This document shows positions 50,553-59,367 of a stretch of 64,000 nt of DNA, piece by piece (the first letter of the stretch is position 1; every line of letters starts with the position of its first letter). The notes below the pieces were generated by a model. The model saw only the letters and a list, made by a program, of their open reading frames with translations. It was not told the origin of the DNA and ran no database searches. A program made the position numbers and the translations under genes. The stretch covers positions 7,519,501 to 7,583,500 of the forward strand of contig NZ_CP073721.1 of NCBI RefSeq assembly GCF_025264685.1, written 5' to 3'. This DNA is from Dactylosporangium roseum. GTDB taxonomy: Bacteria; Actinomycetota; Actinomycetes; Mycobacteriales; Micromonosporaceae.

Positions 50553-51569
50553 GTGGTCAATGCGCGACGCCGCGTCGCAGTGCTGCTGATCGCCGTGCTC
50601 GTCACCGTGGGCGCCTGGGCCGTGCCCGCATCCGGCGCACCGGGCGACCCGACGGCCCCGCCGGACGAGGGCTCGGCAAACATGACGCTCGGCGAGGCCT
50701 TGGACAAGGCCAACCGGGAGTGGCTCGACGCCCGGGCGGTGCTCGACGCCTCGAAGAAGAAGCAGGCCGAGCTCGACGAGCAGGTCGTCGCGATGCAGAA
50801 GGCGATGGAGCCGGTCCGCGCGAGCGTCAACGTCATCGCCGCCGCGGCGTACCGCACCGGCGGCCTGCGAACGACCGCGGCGCTCATGACCACCGACGGG
50901 CCGGAGCATTTCCTGGACCGCATGCTGATGGTGAACACCATCGCGCGATACAACGACCGGCAGATCGCCCATCTGACCCGGCTCGAGGCGGATCTCAACG
51001 CGTCGAAGAAGGCCATCGACGACGAGGTCGCCAAACAGCAGGCCCAGACCGACATCATGGGCAAGAAGAAGCAGGATGCCGAGAAGGCGCTCGTCAAGAT
51101 GGGCGGGAAGGCCAACGGATACGTCAACGTGAACTCCCCGCTGGCGAACCCGGCCCCGCGCAACGCCGACGGTTCGTGGCCGAAGGAGAGTTGCATCATC
51201 GACGATCCGACGACGTCGGGCTGCATCACGCCGCGGATGATCCACGCGGTCAAGGAGGCACGAAGCGCGGGATTCACCCGCTACTATTCGTGCTTCCGGC
51301 CGTCTGGGCCGTATGAACATCCCAAGGGCCGCGCGTGCGACTTCGCCGCGCAGAGCAACGGATTCGGCGGCGTGGCCACCGGGGGCGACAAGACCTACGG
51401 CGGCAATCTGGCCGCGTTCTTCGTCCGCAACGCCAGCGCCCTGGGCGTCCTCTACGTCATCTGGTTCCGCCAGGTGTGGACCCCGGCGGCGGGCTGGCAC
51501 GCCTACAGCGGCGGCAATGGCGATCCGTCGAGCGACCACACGAACCACGTGCATCTGTCGGTCTACTGA
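50553..51569 (+). CDS. Secreted coiled-coil protein with peptidase-like C-terminal domain
   Basis: This 338-residue protein starts at GTG 50553 with AAGGGAC upstream. It has a signal peptide (VAVLLIAVLVTVGAWAVPAS), a long coiled coil (residues 45-180) and a C-terminal domain containing CIIDDPTTSGCITPRMIHAV, YEHPKGRACDFAA and DHTNHVHLSVY. The H-x6-D and H-x-H spacing resembles M15/ARB_07466-like D-Ala-D-Ala peptidase folds. It probably acts on peptidoglycan outside the cell. Control by the c-di-AMP riboswitch fits this role. Confidence 0.85.
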   Translation: MVNARRRVAVLLIAVLVTVGAWAVPASGAPGDPTAPPDEGSANMTLGEALDKANREWLDARAVLDASKKKQAELDEQVVAMQKAMEPVRASVNVIAAAAYRTGGLRTTAALMTTDGPEHFLDRMLMVNTIARYNDRQIAHLTRLEADLNASKKAIDDEVAKQQAQTDIMGKKKQDAEKALVKMGGKANGYVNVNSPLANPAPRNADGSWPKESCIIDDPTTSGCITPRMIHAVKEARSAGFTRYYSCFRPSGPYEHPKGRACDFAAQSNGFGGVATGGDKTYGGNLAAFFVRNASALGVLYVIWFRQVWTPAAGWHAYSGGNGDPSSDHTNHVHLSVY

Positions 51570-51599
51570 GCAGCCGCTCGACGGGGTCGGTCGGATCGC

Positions 51600-52688
51600 T
51601 CACGGGCGGCGGCGGGACCAGCCGAACGGGTCCTCCGCCAGGCCACGCTGGATGCCGACGATCGCATCGCGGATGGTCGACGTCACCTGCCCCTCGGCGG
51701 CGCCCGCTATCGTGAACTCGCCGTCCTTCGTCCGCGCCGTGCCGATCGACGTGATGACCACACCCGTGCCGCAGGCGAACGTCTCGCGCAGCTTGCCCGA
51801 CTCCGCGTCGGCCCGCCACTCGGCCAGCGAGTAGGGGCGCTCGGCCACGCCGTAGCCGAGGTGCTCGGCCAGCCGGAGCACCGAGTCGCGGGTCACACCC
51901 GGAAGGATGGAACCGTTCAACGGAGGCGTGACGAGCAGCGGCACGCCCTCGTCGTCGTAGACGAAGAAGAGGTTCATGCTGCCCGACTCCTCGATCCAGC
52001 GCCTCTCCACCGCGTCGAGGAACACCACCTGGTCGCAGCCCGCCTCCTGGGCCTGCGCCTGAGCGAGCAGGCTGGCAGCGTAGTTGGCCGCCGTCTTCAC
52101 CGCGCCGGTGCCGCCGGGCGCGGCCCGTGAGTAGTCCTCCGACACCCACACCGTCACGGGCTTGGCGCCGCCGGCGAAGTAGGAGCCGGCCGGCGAGGCG
52201 ATGACGGCGAACAGGTACTCCGTCGACGGGCGGACACCGAGGAACGGGTCGGTCGCGATCATGAACGGGCGCAGGTAGAGGCTCTGGCCCGGGCGGGTCG
52301 GCACCCAGTCGCGATCGGCGTCGACCAGCGTCCAGACGGCGCGCAGGAACAGCTCCTCCGGTAGCTCCGGCATCGCGAGGCGCGCCGCGGTCGCGTTGAG
52401 GCGGCGCGCGTTGGCCTCCGGGCGGAAGAGCGCCACGCCACCGTCGGGCGTCGCGTATGCCTTCAGGCCCTCGAAGATCTCCTGCCCGTAGTGCAGGGCC
52501 GCGGTGGCCGGCGACAGCGAGAGCGGGCCGAAGGGGACCAACCGGGCGTCGTACCACCCTTTGGTATCGGCATACCGGATGGTGACCATGTAATCGGTGA
52601 AGACCCGGCCGAATCCGGGATCACCGAGCAGCGCGGCGCGCTCCTCGGCCGAGCGGCGAGGCGCGGGAACGATGTCGAATTCGAGCAT
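51600..52688 (-). CDS. ilvE: Branched-chain amino acid aminotransferase
   Basis: This 362-residue fold-type IV PLP enzyme starts at ATG 52688. The order HYGQEIFEGLKAY, RLNATAARLAMP, QSLYLRPFMIATDPFLGVRP, GAVKTAANYAASLLAQAQAQ (Lys Schiff-base region), VFLDAVERRWIEESGSMNLF and ETFACGTGVVI is diagnostic for IlvE. It interconverts Leu, Ile and Val with their 2-oxo acids. The reading frame continues upstream but without start context. Confidence 0.95.
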   Translation of the reverse strand: MLEFDIVPAPRRSAEERAALLGDPGFGRVFTDYMVTIRYADTKGWYDARLVPFGPLSLSPATAALHYGQEIFEGLKAYATPDGGVALFRPEANARRLNATAARLAMPELPEELFLRAVWTLVDADRDWVPTRPGQSLYLRPFMIATDPFLGVRPSTEYLFAVIASPAGSYFAGGAKPVTVWVSEDYSRAAPGGTGAVKTAANYAASLLAQAQAQEAGCDQVVFLDAVERRWIEESGSMNLFFVYDDEGVPLLVTPPLNGSILPGVTRDSVLRLAEHLGYGVAERPYSLAEWRADAESGKLRETFACGTGVVITSIGTARTKDGEFTIAGAAEGQVTSTIRDAIVGIQRGLAEDPFGWSRRRP

Positions 52689-52767
52689 TCCGCGACTGTA
52701 TGCGGAACCTGAACGATCGCTAAGCCACGTCCCGACGACTGGACGGTAACGGTCCGCAAAGGGCCAC

Positions 52768-53619
52768 TCAGAACAGATCGGCCGGCGGCGCGGGCGACGG
52801 TGTCGCGGTGGCGTCGGTGACCACCCGGGCGGCGCCCACGAGGTCGGCGAGGCCCTCGCCGTCGACCAGCCGGGCGGGGAACGGATCCGCCGCGGCGGCG
52901 CGGGCCAGCTCGGCGGCCGGGATCCGCCCCCGCGTCGGCGAGGCCACCAGGACGACGTTGCCGAAGCGGCGGCCGCGCAGCACCGGCGGCTCGGCGAGGA
53001 GCACGACCTCGGCGAAGACGGCGCGCAACGTCGCGGCCTGCCCCCGGGCGAAGGCCAGGCCGGCGCCGTCGGCGAGGTTGGCGACGTAGAGCCCGTCCGG
53101 CCGCAGCACACGGGCGGCCTCGGTCAGGAACTCGCGCGACGCGAGATGAGCCGGAACTCGCGCGCCACTGTACACATCAGCGATCACGAGGTCGAACCGC
53201 CCGGGCGCCGTCGACGCGACGGCGGCACGCGCGTCCGCGGCGCGCACGCGGATGTCGGCGCCGCGCGGCAGCGGCAGCTCCCGGCGCACGAAGGCGATCA
53301 GCGCCGCGTCGAGCTCGACGACCCGTTGCGCCGAGCCGGGCCGCGTGGCCGCGACGTACCGCGGCATCGTCAGGGCACCACCGCCGAGATGCAGCACGGA
53401 CAGGGGCGCGCCGGCCGGCGCCATCGCGTCGACGACGGAGGCGATGCGGCGCATGTACTCGAAGTCGAGCCGACCGGGATCGGCGAGGTCCACGGCGGAC
53501 TGCGGATAGCCGTCGAGCAGCAGCGTCCAGCGATCCGGGCGCCCGTCGTCGGGGCGCAACTCGGCGACACCACAGTCGACCTGCTCGACGATGCCGGCGT
53601 TGCGCTTCCGTCCGCCCAT
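52768..53619 (-). CDS. Spermidine synthase-like methyltransferase-fold protein
   Basis: This 283-residue Rossmann-fold protein has VLHLGGGALTMPRYVAATRP as the nucleotide loop, VVELDAALI, and FDLVIADVYSGARVP in place of the spermidine-synthase gatekeeping segment. Actinobacterial members of this group are annotated as spermidine synthases or fused methyltransferases, and the substrate is uncertain. A short palindrome TTGCA-ACC-TGCAA (53630-53642) lies just upstream of its ATG at 53619. Confidence 0.85.
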   Translation of the reverse strand: MGGRKRNAGIVEQVDCGVAELRPDDGRPDRWTLLLDGYPQSAVDLADPGRLDFEYMRRIASVVDAMAPAGAPLSVLHLGGGALTMPRYVAATRPGSAQRVVELDAALIAFVRRELPLPRGADIRVRAADARAAVASTAPGRFDLVIADVYSGARVPAHLASREFLTEAARVLRPDGLYVANLADGAGLAFARGQAATLRAVFAEVVLLAEPPVLRGRRFGNVVLVASPTRGRIPAAELARAAAADPFPARLVDGEGLADLVGAARVVTDATATPSPAPPADLF

Positions 53620-53797
53620 GAACTCAATCTTGCAACCTGCAACGACAGAATCTTGAGCCAGGCCAACAGGAACTACTCTCTGTTGATTGGCCGACTACGC
53701 TCGCGGAGTTGTTCCCTCCAGCAATTGGGACGACGATTTGGTCGACTCCTGACTCGGTGTCCAAGTGATGGAGACCTCAACCTCACACGGAGGCGCG

Positions 53798-54673
53798 ATG
53801 CAAGTACCGGCCGCATTCGAATACGCGAAAGCCACGAGCGTCGACCAGACGTTGGAGTTACTGGCCCAGTGGGGCGAGGACGCCCGCCTGATCGCCGGCG
53901 GCCACAGCCTGATCCCCATGATGAAGCTGCGCCTGGCCCGCCCCACCGCGCTCATCGACATCAACGACGTCGCCGAGCTTTCGTATATCCGCGTCGAGGG
54001 CGCCGAGCTGCGCATCGGTGCGTTGACGCGGCACGCCGAGCTGCTCGCCTCCCCGCTGGTCGAGGAGCACTACCGCATCTTCGGCGACGCCGAGAAGGTG
54101 ATCGCGGACCCGCTCGTGCGCAACCGCGGCACCGTCGGCGGCTCGCTCTGCCAGGCCGACCCGGCCGAAGACCTCTCCGCCGCCTTCGCCGCGGTCGACG
54201 CCTCGGCGGTGATCCAGGGTGCGCGGGGGTCGCGCACCGTGCCGCTGTCCGAGTTCCACGTCGGGCCGTACGAGACCGTGGTCGAGCCCGGTGAGCTGCT
54301 CACCGAGGTGCGCGTGCCGATCCGGCCCGGCGGCGGCTCGGCGTACTACAAAGTGGAGCGCCGTGTCGGCGACTGGGCGGTCGCGGCCGCCGGCGCCGCC
54401 GTGTGGCTGGACCAGGACGTGATCAAGAAGGTCGGCATCGGGCTGGCCGCGGTCGGCGCCGAGCACTTCCGCGCGGCCGAGGCCGAGGCGTTCCTGACCG
54501 GCGAGCCGGCGACGGAAGCGTCGTTCGCCGAGGCGGGGCGCATCGCCGCCGAATCCTGCAACCCGGTCGCGGACCAGCGTGGACCGGTCGACTACAAGCG
54601 ACACCTCGCCGGCGAGCTCACCGTGCGCGCGCTGCGCGCCGCGACCGCGCGTGCGCGGGGTCAGGAGGCCTGA
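53798..54673 (+). CDS. coxM: CO dehydrogenase medium (FAD) subunit
   Basis: This 291-residue protein starts at ATG 53798 behind ACGGAGG. The FAD-binding motifs AGGHSLIPMMKLRLA and RNRGTVGGSLCQADPAED are conserved. It passes electrons from the iron-sulfur subunit to the quinone pool. First gene of the M-S-L order characteristic of form I operons. Confidence 0.93.
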   Translation: MQVPAAFEYAKATSVDQTLELLAQWGEDARLIAGGHSLIPMMKLRLARPTALIDINDVAELSYIRVEGAELRIGALTRHAELLASPLVEEHYRIFGDAEKVIADPLVRNRGTVGGSLCQADPAEDLSAAFAAVDASAVIQGARGSRTVPLSEFHVGPYETVVEPGELLTEVRVPIRPGGGSAYYKVERRVGDWAVAAAGAAVWLDQDVIKKVGIGLAAVGAEHFRAAEAEAFLTGEPATEASFAEAGRIAAESCNPVADQRGPVDYKRHLAGELTVRALRAATARARGQEA

Positions 54674-54678
54674 AACAC

Positions 54679-55158
54679 ATGCAGATCACCGTGACGGTGA
54701 ACGGCGAGAAGCACACCCGCGACGTCGAGCCCCGGCTGCTGCTGGTGCACTTCCTGCGCAACGAGCTCGGCCTGACCGGCACCCACTGGGGCTGCGACAC
54801 GTCCAACTGCGGCGTCTGCACCGTGACGCTCGACGGCGTGCCGGTGAAGTCGTGCACGGTGCTGGCCGTGATGGCCGACGGCAAGAGTGTCGGCACCGTC
54901 GAGGGCCTGGAGCGGCCCGACGGCCTCGACCCGGTGCAGCAGGGCTTCATCCAGTGCCACGGCCTGCAGTGCGGCTTCTGCACGCCGGGCATGATGATCA
55001 CCGCTCGCGCCCTGCTCGACGAAAACCCCGACCCGTCGGAGCCGGAGATCCGTGAGGCGATCTCGGGCCAGCTCTGCCGCTGCACCGGCTACGAGAACAT
55101 CGTCCGCTCGGTGCGCTGGGCCGCGGAGCACTCGGCCAAGGAAGGAGCCGACGCATGA
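54679..55158 (+). CDS. coxS: CO dehydrogenase small [2Fe-2S] subunit
   Basis: This 159-residue protein carries two [2Fe-2S] clusters. The plant-type ferredoxin motif is GCDTSNCGVCTV with a later Cys in VKSC. The C-terminal motif is HGLQCGFCTPGMMI with QLCRCTGYENIV. All eight cysteines are present. The start is 6 nt after the coxM stop and the end overlaps coxL by four bases. Confidence 0.95.
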   Translation: MQITVTVNGEKHTRDVEPRLLLVHFLRNELGLTGTHWGCDTSNCGVCTVTLDGVPVKSCTVLAVMADGKSVGTVEGLERPDGLDPVQQGFIQCHGLQCGFCTPGMMITARALLDENPDPSEPEIREAISGQLCRCTGYENIVRSVRWAAEHSAKEGADA

Positions 55159-57530
55159 CCGTGACCGAGAATCCGACCCCCATGGGCTTCGGGCGTATGC
55201 ACCGCAAGGAGGACGCGCGGTTCGTGCGGGGCAGGGGCAACTACGTCGACGACATCCAACTGCCCGGCATGCTGCACGGCTCGTTCCTGCGCAGCCCCTA
55301 CGCCCACGCGAAGATCGTCTCGATCGACACGAGCGCGGCCGAGGCCCTGCCCGGTGTCAAGGCCGTCATCACCGGCAAGACGCTGGAGACCCTCAACCTC
55401 GCGTGGATGCCGACCCTCTCGTACGACACCCAGGCCGTCCTGGCGACCGACAAGGTCCGTTTCCAGAACCAGGAAGTCGCCTTCGTCGTGGCCGAGAACC
55501 ACTACATCGCCCGCGACGCGCTCGAGCTGATCGAGGTCGACTACGAGCCGCTGCCGGTCGTCGCCGACGCCAAGCAGGCCCTCGCACCGGGCGCCCCGGT
55601 CATCCGGGACGACAAGGAGGGCAAGACCGACAACCACATCTTCGACTGGAGCGCCGGCGACGCGGAGAAGACCGCCCAGGTCTTCGCCGAGTCCGAGGTG
55701 GTCGTGACCGAGGACGTGCTCTACCCGCGGGTGCACCCGTCCCCGCTGGAGACCTGCGGAGCGGTCGCCGACTTCGACAAGGTCACCGGCAAGCTGACGA
55801 TCTACTCGACCACGCAGGCGCCGCACGCGCACCGCACGGTCTACGCGCTGGTCGCCGGCCTGCCGGAGCACAAGATCCGGGTTGTCTCGCCCGACATCGG
55901 CGGCGGCTTCGGCGGCAAGGTCGGCATCTACCCCGGCTACGTGCTGGCGATCGTCGGCTCGATCGTCACCGGCAAGCCGGTGAAGTGGATGGAGGACCGC
56001 AACGAGCACCTGACCGCCACCGCGTTCGCCCGCGACTACCACATGCACGGCGAGATCGCGGCGACGAAGGACGGCAAGATCCGCGCCCTGCGGGTCAAGG
56101 TGCTCGCCGACCACGGCGCCTTCAACGGCACCGCGCAGCCGACGAAGTTCCCGGCCGGCTTCTTCCACATCTTCACCGGGTCGTATGACCTGGAGGCGGC
56201 GTCCTGCGACGTCACGGGCGTCTATACCAACAAGGCGCCCGGCGGCGTGGCGTATGCCTGCTCGTTCCGCATCACCGAGGCCGTGTACCTCGTCGAGCGG
56301 ATGATCGACATGCTGGCCTTCGAGCTGAAGATGGACCCGGCCGAGCTGCGGATGAAAAACCTGCTCAAGCCGGAGCAGTTCCCGTACACGACGCCGACCG
56401 GCTGGGAGTACGACTCCGGCGACTATCCCAAGGCGCTCAAGCTCGCCATGGACATGGTGGAGTACGACAAGCTCCGCGCCGAGCAGGCCGAGAAGCTCCA
56501 GCGCGGCGAGTACATGGGCATCGGCATCAGCTTCTTCACCGAGGGTGTGGGCGCGGGCCCGCGCAAGCACATGGACATCCTCGGGCTCGGCATGGCCGAC
56601 GGCGCCGAGCTTCGTGTGCACCCGACCGGCAAGGCGGTGCTGCGCCTGTCGGTGCAGACGCAGGGCCAGGGCCACGAGACGACGTTCGCCCAGATCGTCG
56701 CGGAAGAGCTGGGCATCTCGCCCGACGACATCGAGGTGGTCCACGGCGACACCGACCAGACCCCGTTCGGCCTCGGCACCTACGGGTCGCGCTCGACCCC
56801 GGTGAGCGGCGCCGCGACCGCGATCGTGGCCCGCAAGGTGCGCGACCGGGCACGGATCGTCGCGTCGGCGATGCTGGAGGTCTCCCCCGACGATCTGGAG
56901 TGGGAGAAGGGGAAGTTCTTCGTCAAGGGCGATCCCGACCAGGCCAGGACGATCCAGGAGATCGCCATGGCCGCGCACTCCAGCCTGGAGCTGCCGGAGG
57001 GCGTGGAGGGCCACCTCGACGCGACGACGGTCTACAACCCGCCGAACCTCACGTACCCGTTCGGCGCGTACATCTGCGTCGTCGACGTCGACCCGGCCAC
57101 CGGCCAGGTCAAGGTGCGCCGGTTCATCGCGGTCGACGACTGCGGCGTGCGGATCAACCCGATGATCGTCGAGGGCCAGGTGCACGGCGGCCTCGCCGAC
57201 GGCATCGGCATGGCGCTCATGCAGCTCATGGCGTTCGACGAGGACGGCAACCACCTGGGCGCCTCCCTCATGGACTACCTGCTGCCGACGTCGCTCGAGT
57301 GCCCGTCGTGGGAGCTCGGCGAGACGGTCACCCCGTCGCCGCACCACCCGATCGGCGCCAAGGGCGTCGGCGAGTCCGCGACCGTCGGTTCGCCGGCGGC
57401 GGTGGTCAACGCCGTGCTCGACGCGCTCAAGCCGTTCGGGGTCCGGCACGCCGACATGCCCCTCACGCCGTCGAACGTCTGGCGGGCCGCGCAGGGCCGC
57501 CCGATCCGCACCGACCTCGCGATCAGCTAA
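55155..57530 (+). CDS. coxL: Aerobic CO dehydrogenase large subunit, form I
   Basis: This 791-residue molybdenum hydroxylase has the active-site loop VAYACSFRITE, the AYxCSFR signature that distinguishes true form I CO dehydrogenase (Cu-S-Mo site Cys) from form II (AYxGAGR). The conserved catalytic Glu is in GAKGVGESATVGSP, and DIGGGFGGKVG binds cofactor. The length is typical (about 800). It oxidises CO to CO2, allowing atmospheric CO to serve as an energy source during starvation. Confidence 0.96.
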   Translation: MTVTENPTPMGFGRMHRKEDARFVRGRGNYVDDIQLPGMLHGSFLRSPYAHAKIVSIDTSAAEALPGVKAVITGKTLETLNLAWMPTLSYDTQAVLATDKVRFQNQEVAFVVAENHYIARDALELIEVDYEPLPVVADAKQALAPGAPVIRDDKEGKTDNHIFDWSAGDAEKTAQVFAESEVVVTEDVLYPRVHPSPLETCGAVADFDKVTGKLTIYSTTQAPHAHRTVYALVAGLPEHKIRVVSPDIGGGFGGKVGIYPGYVLAIVGSIVTGKPVKWMEDRNEHLTATAFARDYHMHGEIAATKDGKIRALRVKVLADHGAFNGTAQPTKFPAGFFHIFTGSYDLEAASCDVTGVYTNKAPGGVAYACSFRITEAVYLVERMIDMLAFELKMDPAELRMKNLLKPEQFPYTTPTGWEYDSGDYPKALKLAMDMVEYDKLRAEQAEKLQRGEYMGIGISFFTEGVGAGPRKHMDILGLGMADGAELRVHPTGKAVLRLSVQTQGQGHETTFAQIVAEELGISPDDIEVVHGDTDQTPFGLGTYGSRSTPVSGAATAIVARKVRDRARIVASAMLEVSPDDLEWEKGKFFVKGDPDQARTIQEIAMAAHSSLELPEGVEGHLDATTVYNPPNLTYPFGAYICVVDVDPATGQVKVRRFIAVDDCGVRINPMIVEGQVHGGLADGIGMALMQLMAFDEDGNHLGASLMDYLLPTSLECPSWELGETVTPSPHHPIGAKGVGESATVGSPAAVVNAVLDALKPFGVRHADMPLTPSNVWRAAQGRPIRTDLAIS

Positions 57531-57547
57531 CGGTAGGGAACCCGCAG

Positions 57548-58504
57548 ATGAACCTCCTCACCCGCGCCGACGAGCTGCGTGAAGGCCGGACGCCGTTCGT
57601 TCTCGCGACAGTGGTACGAGCCGAGCGCCCGACGAGCGCCAAGGCCGGTGACCGCGCGTTGGTGCTGCCGGACGGCACGATCGAGGGGTTCGTCGGCGGA
57701 ACCTGCGCCGAGTCGACCGTCCGTCTCCAGGGGCTGCGGCTCCTGGAGACGGGCGAGTCGGCCCTGCTCCGCATCACGCCCGACGACGTGACCGGGGACG
57801 ACCGCCCGGGCGCCGAAGGGCTGCTCACGGTCGCCAACCCGTGCCTGTCCGGCGGCACGCTGGAGATCTTCCTGGAGGCGATGATCCCGGCCCCGCTGGT
57901 CTTCGTCTACGGCGAGGCGCCCGTCGCGCGCGCCCTGGCCGACGTCGCCACGGCGGTCGGCTGGGCGGGTTTCCGCGCGCCCGACGCCCAGACCCCGATC
58001 CCGCTCGACGCCGGCGCCGTGGTGGTCGCCTCCCACGGCCGCGACGAGGTGGAGATCCTCATTGCCGCCGTGAAGGCCGGCATCCCGTACGTCGCGCTGG
58101 TCGCCAGCCGCAAGCGCGCCGCCGCCGTGCTGGCGGAGCTGCCGCTCACCGACGCCGAGAAGGCGCGCATCCACGCGCCGGCCGGCCTCGACATCGGCGC
58201 CCGCACCGCACCCGAGATCGCGCTGTCGGTGCTCGCCGAGGTCGTCGCGAGCCGGCCCCGCCAGACCGCGCCGCCGCCCGACCGGCAGGCACCGGAACAG
58301 CCGACGCCACAGGGGCCGCCGCGCCGGCTACTGCCCTTGATCGAGCCCGTGCCCGCCGTCGCCGTCGCCAAGGACCTGGTCTGCGACATGGACGTGGCGG
58401 TCGTGCCCGACGCGTTGCAGTACGAGCACCAGGGCACGAAGTACTACTTCTGCGGCTCCGGCTGCCGCCGCGCGTTCGCCGACAACCCGGCCCGGTATCT
58501 CTGA
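57548..58504 (+). CDS. XdhC/CoxI-type maturation factor with C-terminal YHS domain
   Basis: This 318-residue protein has an N-terminal XdhC/CoxI segment (FVLATVVRAERPTSAKAGDR, GTIEGFVGGTCAESTV) and a Rossmann-like second part (LVFVYGEAPVARALADVATA, IPYVALVASRKRAAAV). After a Pro-rich linker comes a YHS domain (LVCDMDVAVVPDALQYEHQG, YYFCGSGCRRAFADNPARYL) with metal-ligating cysteines. XdhC proteins insert sulfurated molybdenum cofactor. The YHS part may deliver copper, which is an inference. Confidence 0.88.
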   Translation: MNLLTRADELREGRTPFVLATVVRAERPTSAKAGDRALVLPDGTIEGFVGGTCAESTVRLQGLRLLETGESALLRITPDDVTGDDRPGAEGLLTVANPCLSGGTLEIFLEAMIPAPLVFVYGEAPVARALADVATAVGWAGFRAPDAQTPIPLDAGAVVVASHGRDEVEILIAAVKAGIPYVALVASRKRAAAVLAELPLTDAEKARIHAPAGLDIGARTAPEIALSVLAEVVASRPRQTAPPPDRQAPEQPTPQGPPRRLLPLIEPVPAVAVAKDLVCDMDVAVVPDALQYEHQGTKYYFCGSGCRRAFADNPARYL

Positions 58505-59367
58505 TGGAGTCGATCGACGAACTGGCCGACGGCCTGGCCGCACAGGGATACCTCGCCGATCCGGCGCTCGCGACCGCGCTTTTCCTGGCGGTACACCTGA
58601 AGCAGCCGATCCTGCTCGAAGGAGAGCCCGGTGTCGGCAAGACCGCTGCGGCGGCCGCGCTCGCGGGCGCCCTCGACACGCCGCTCATCCGCCTGCAGTG
58701 CTACGAGGGGCTGAGCGCGGCCGAGGCACTGTACGAGTGGAATTACCCCCGCCAACTCCTCGGCATCCGGCTCGCCGAGGCGCGCGGCGAGGTCCCGCGC
58801 GAGGCGGACCTGTTCACGCCCGACTACCTGCTGCGCCGCCCGCTGCTCGCGGCGATCGAGCACCCCGGCCCCCGTCCGGCGGTGCTGCTGATCGACGAGG
58901 TCGACCGGGCCGACGACGAGTTCGAGGCGTTCCTGTTCGAGCTGCTCGCCGAGGGCTCGGTGACCATCCCGGAGCTGGGCACCCGGACCGCCGCCGTGCC
59001 GCCGGTCGTGGTGCTGACCTCCAACCGCACCCGCGACCTGCACGACGCCCTCCTGCGGCGCTGCCTGTACCACTGGATCGGCTATCCGGAGGCCTCACGC
59101 GTCGCCGCCATCATCCGGCAGCGGGTGCCCGGCGCCGACCAGCTCCTCGTCGCCCAGGTCGCCGGCACCGTGGCCCGCCTGCGGGGGCTCGACCTGACCA
59201 AGCCGCCGGGCGTCGCCGAGGCGATCGGCTGGGCCAACGCGCTGCGCCTGCTGGGCCTGCCGCTCGACGACAAGTCGGCCGACCTGACGCTCGGCGCCGC
59301 CCTGAAGTACCGGGAGGACGAGGAGGTGGCCCGCCGGACAGGGTTGGCGGATCTCGTTGCGGGGTGA
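58504..59367 (+). CDS. coxD: CoxD-like MoxR AAA+ ATPase
   Basis: This 287-residue AAA+ protein has Walker A EGEPGVGKTAA, Walker B LLIDEVDRADDEFEA, sensor 1 VVVLTSNRTRDLHDALLRRC and an arginine finger region. The first A overlaps the preceding TGA (TGATG). In Oligotropha CoxD is needed to build the Cu-S part of the active site, and it works with the VWA protein encoded next. Confidence 0.92.
   Translation: MESIDELADGLAAQGYLADPALATALFLAVHLKQPILLEGEPGVGKTAAAAALAGALDTPLIRLQCYEGLSAAEALYEWNYPRQLLGIRLAEARGEVPREADLFTPDYLLRRPLLAAIEHPGPRPAVLLIDEVDRADDEFEAFLFELLAEGSVTIPELGTRTAAVPPVVVLTSNRTRDLHDALLRRCLYHWIGYPEASRVAAIIRQRVPGADQLLVAQVAGTVARLRGLDLTKPPGVAEAIGWANALRLLGLPLDDKSADLTLGAALKYREDEEVARRTGLADLVAG

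Noticed and set aside
55089..57449. Long reverse open frame opposite coxL
   Set aside because: Antisense shadow. The forward frame is an unmistakable CoxL.
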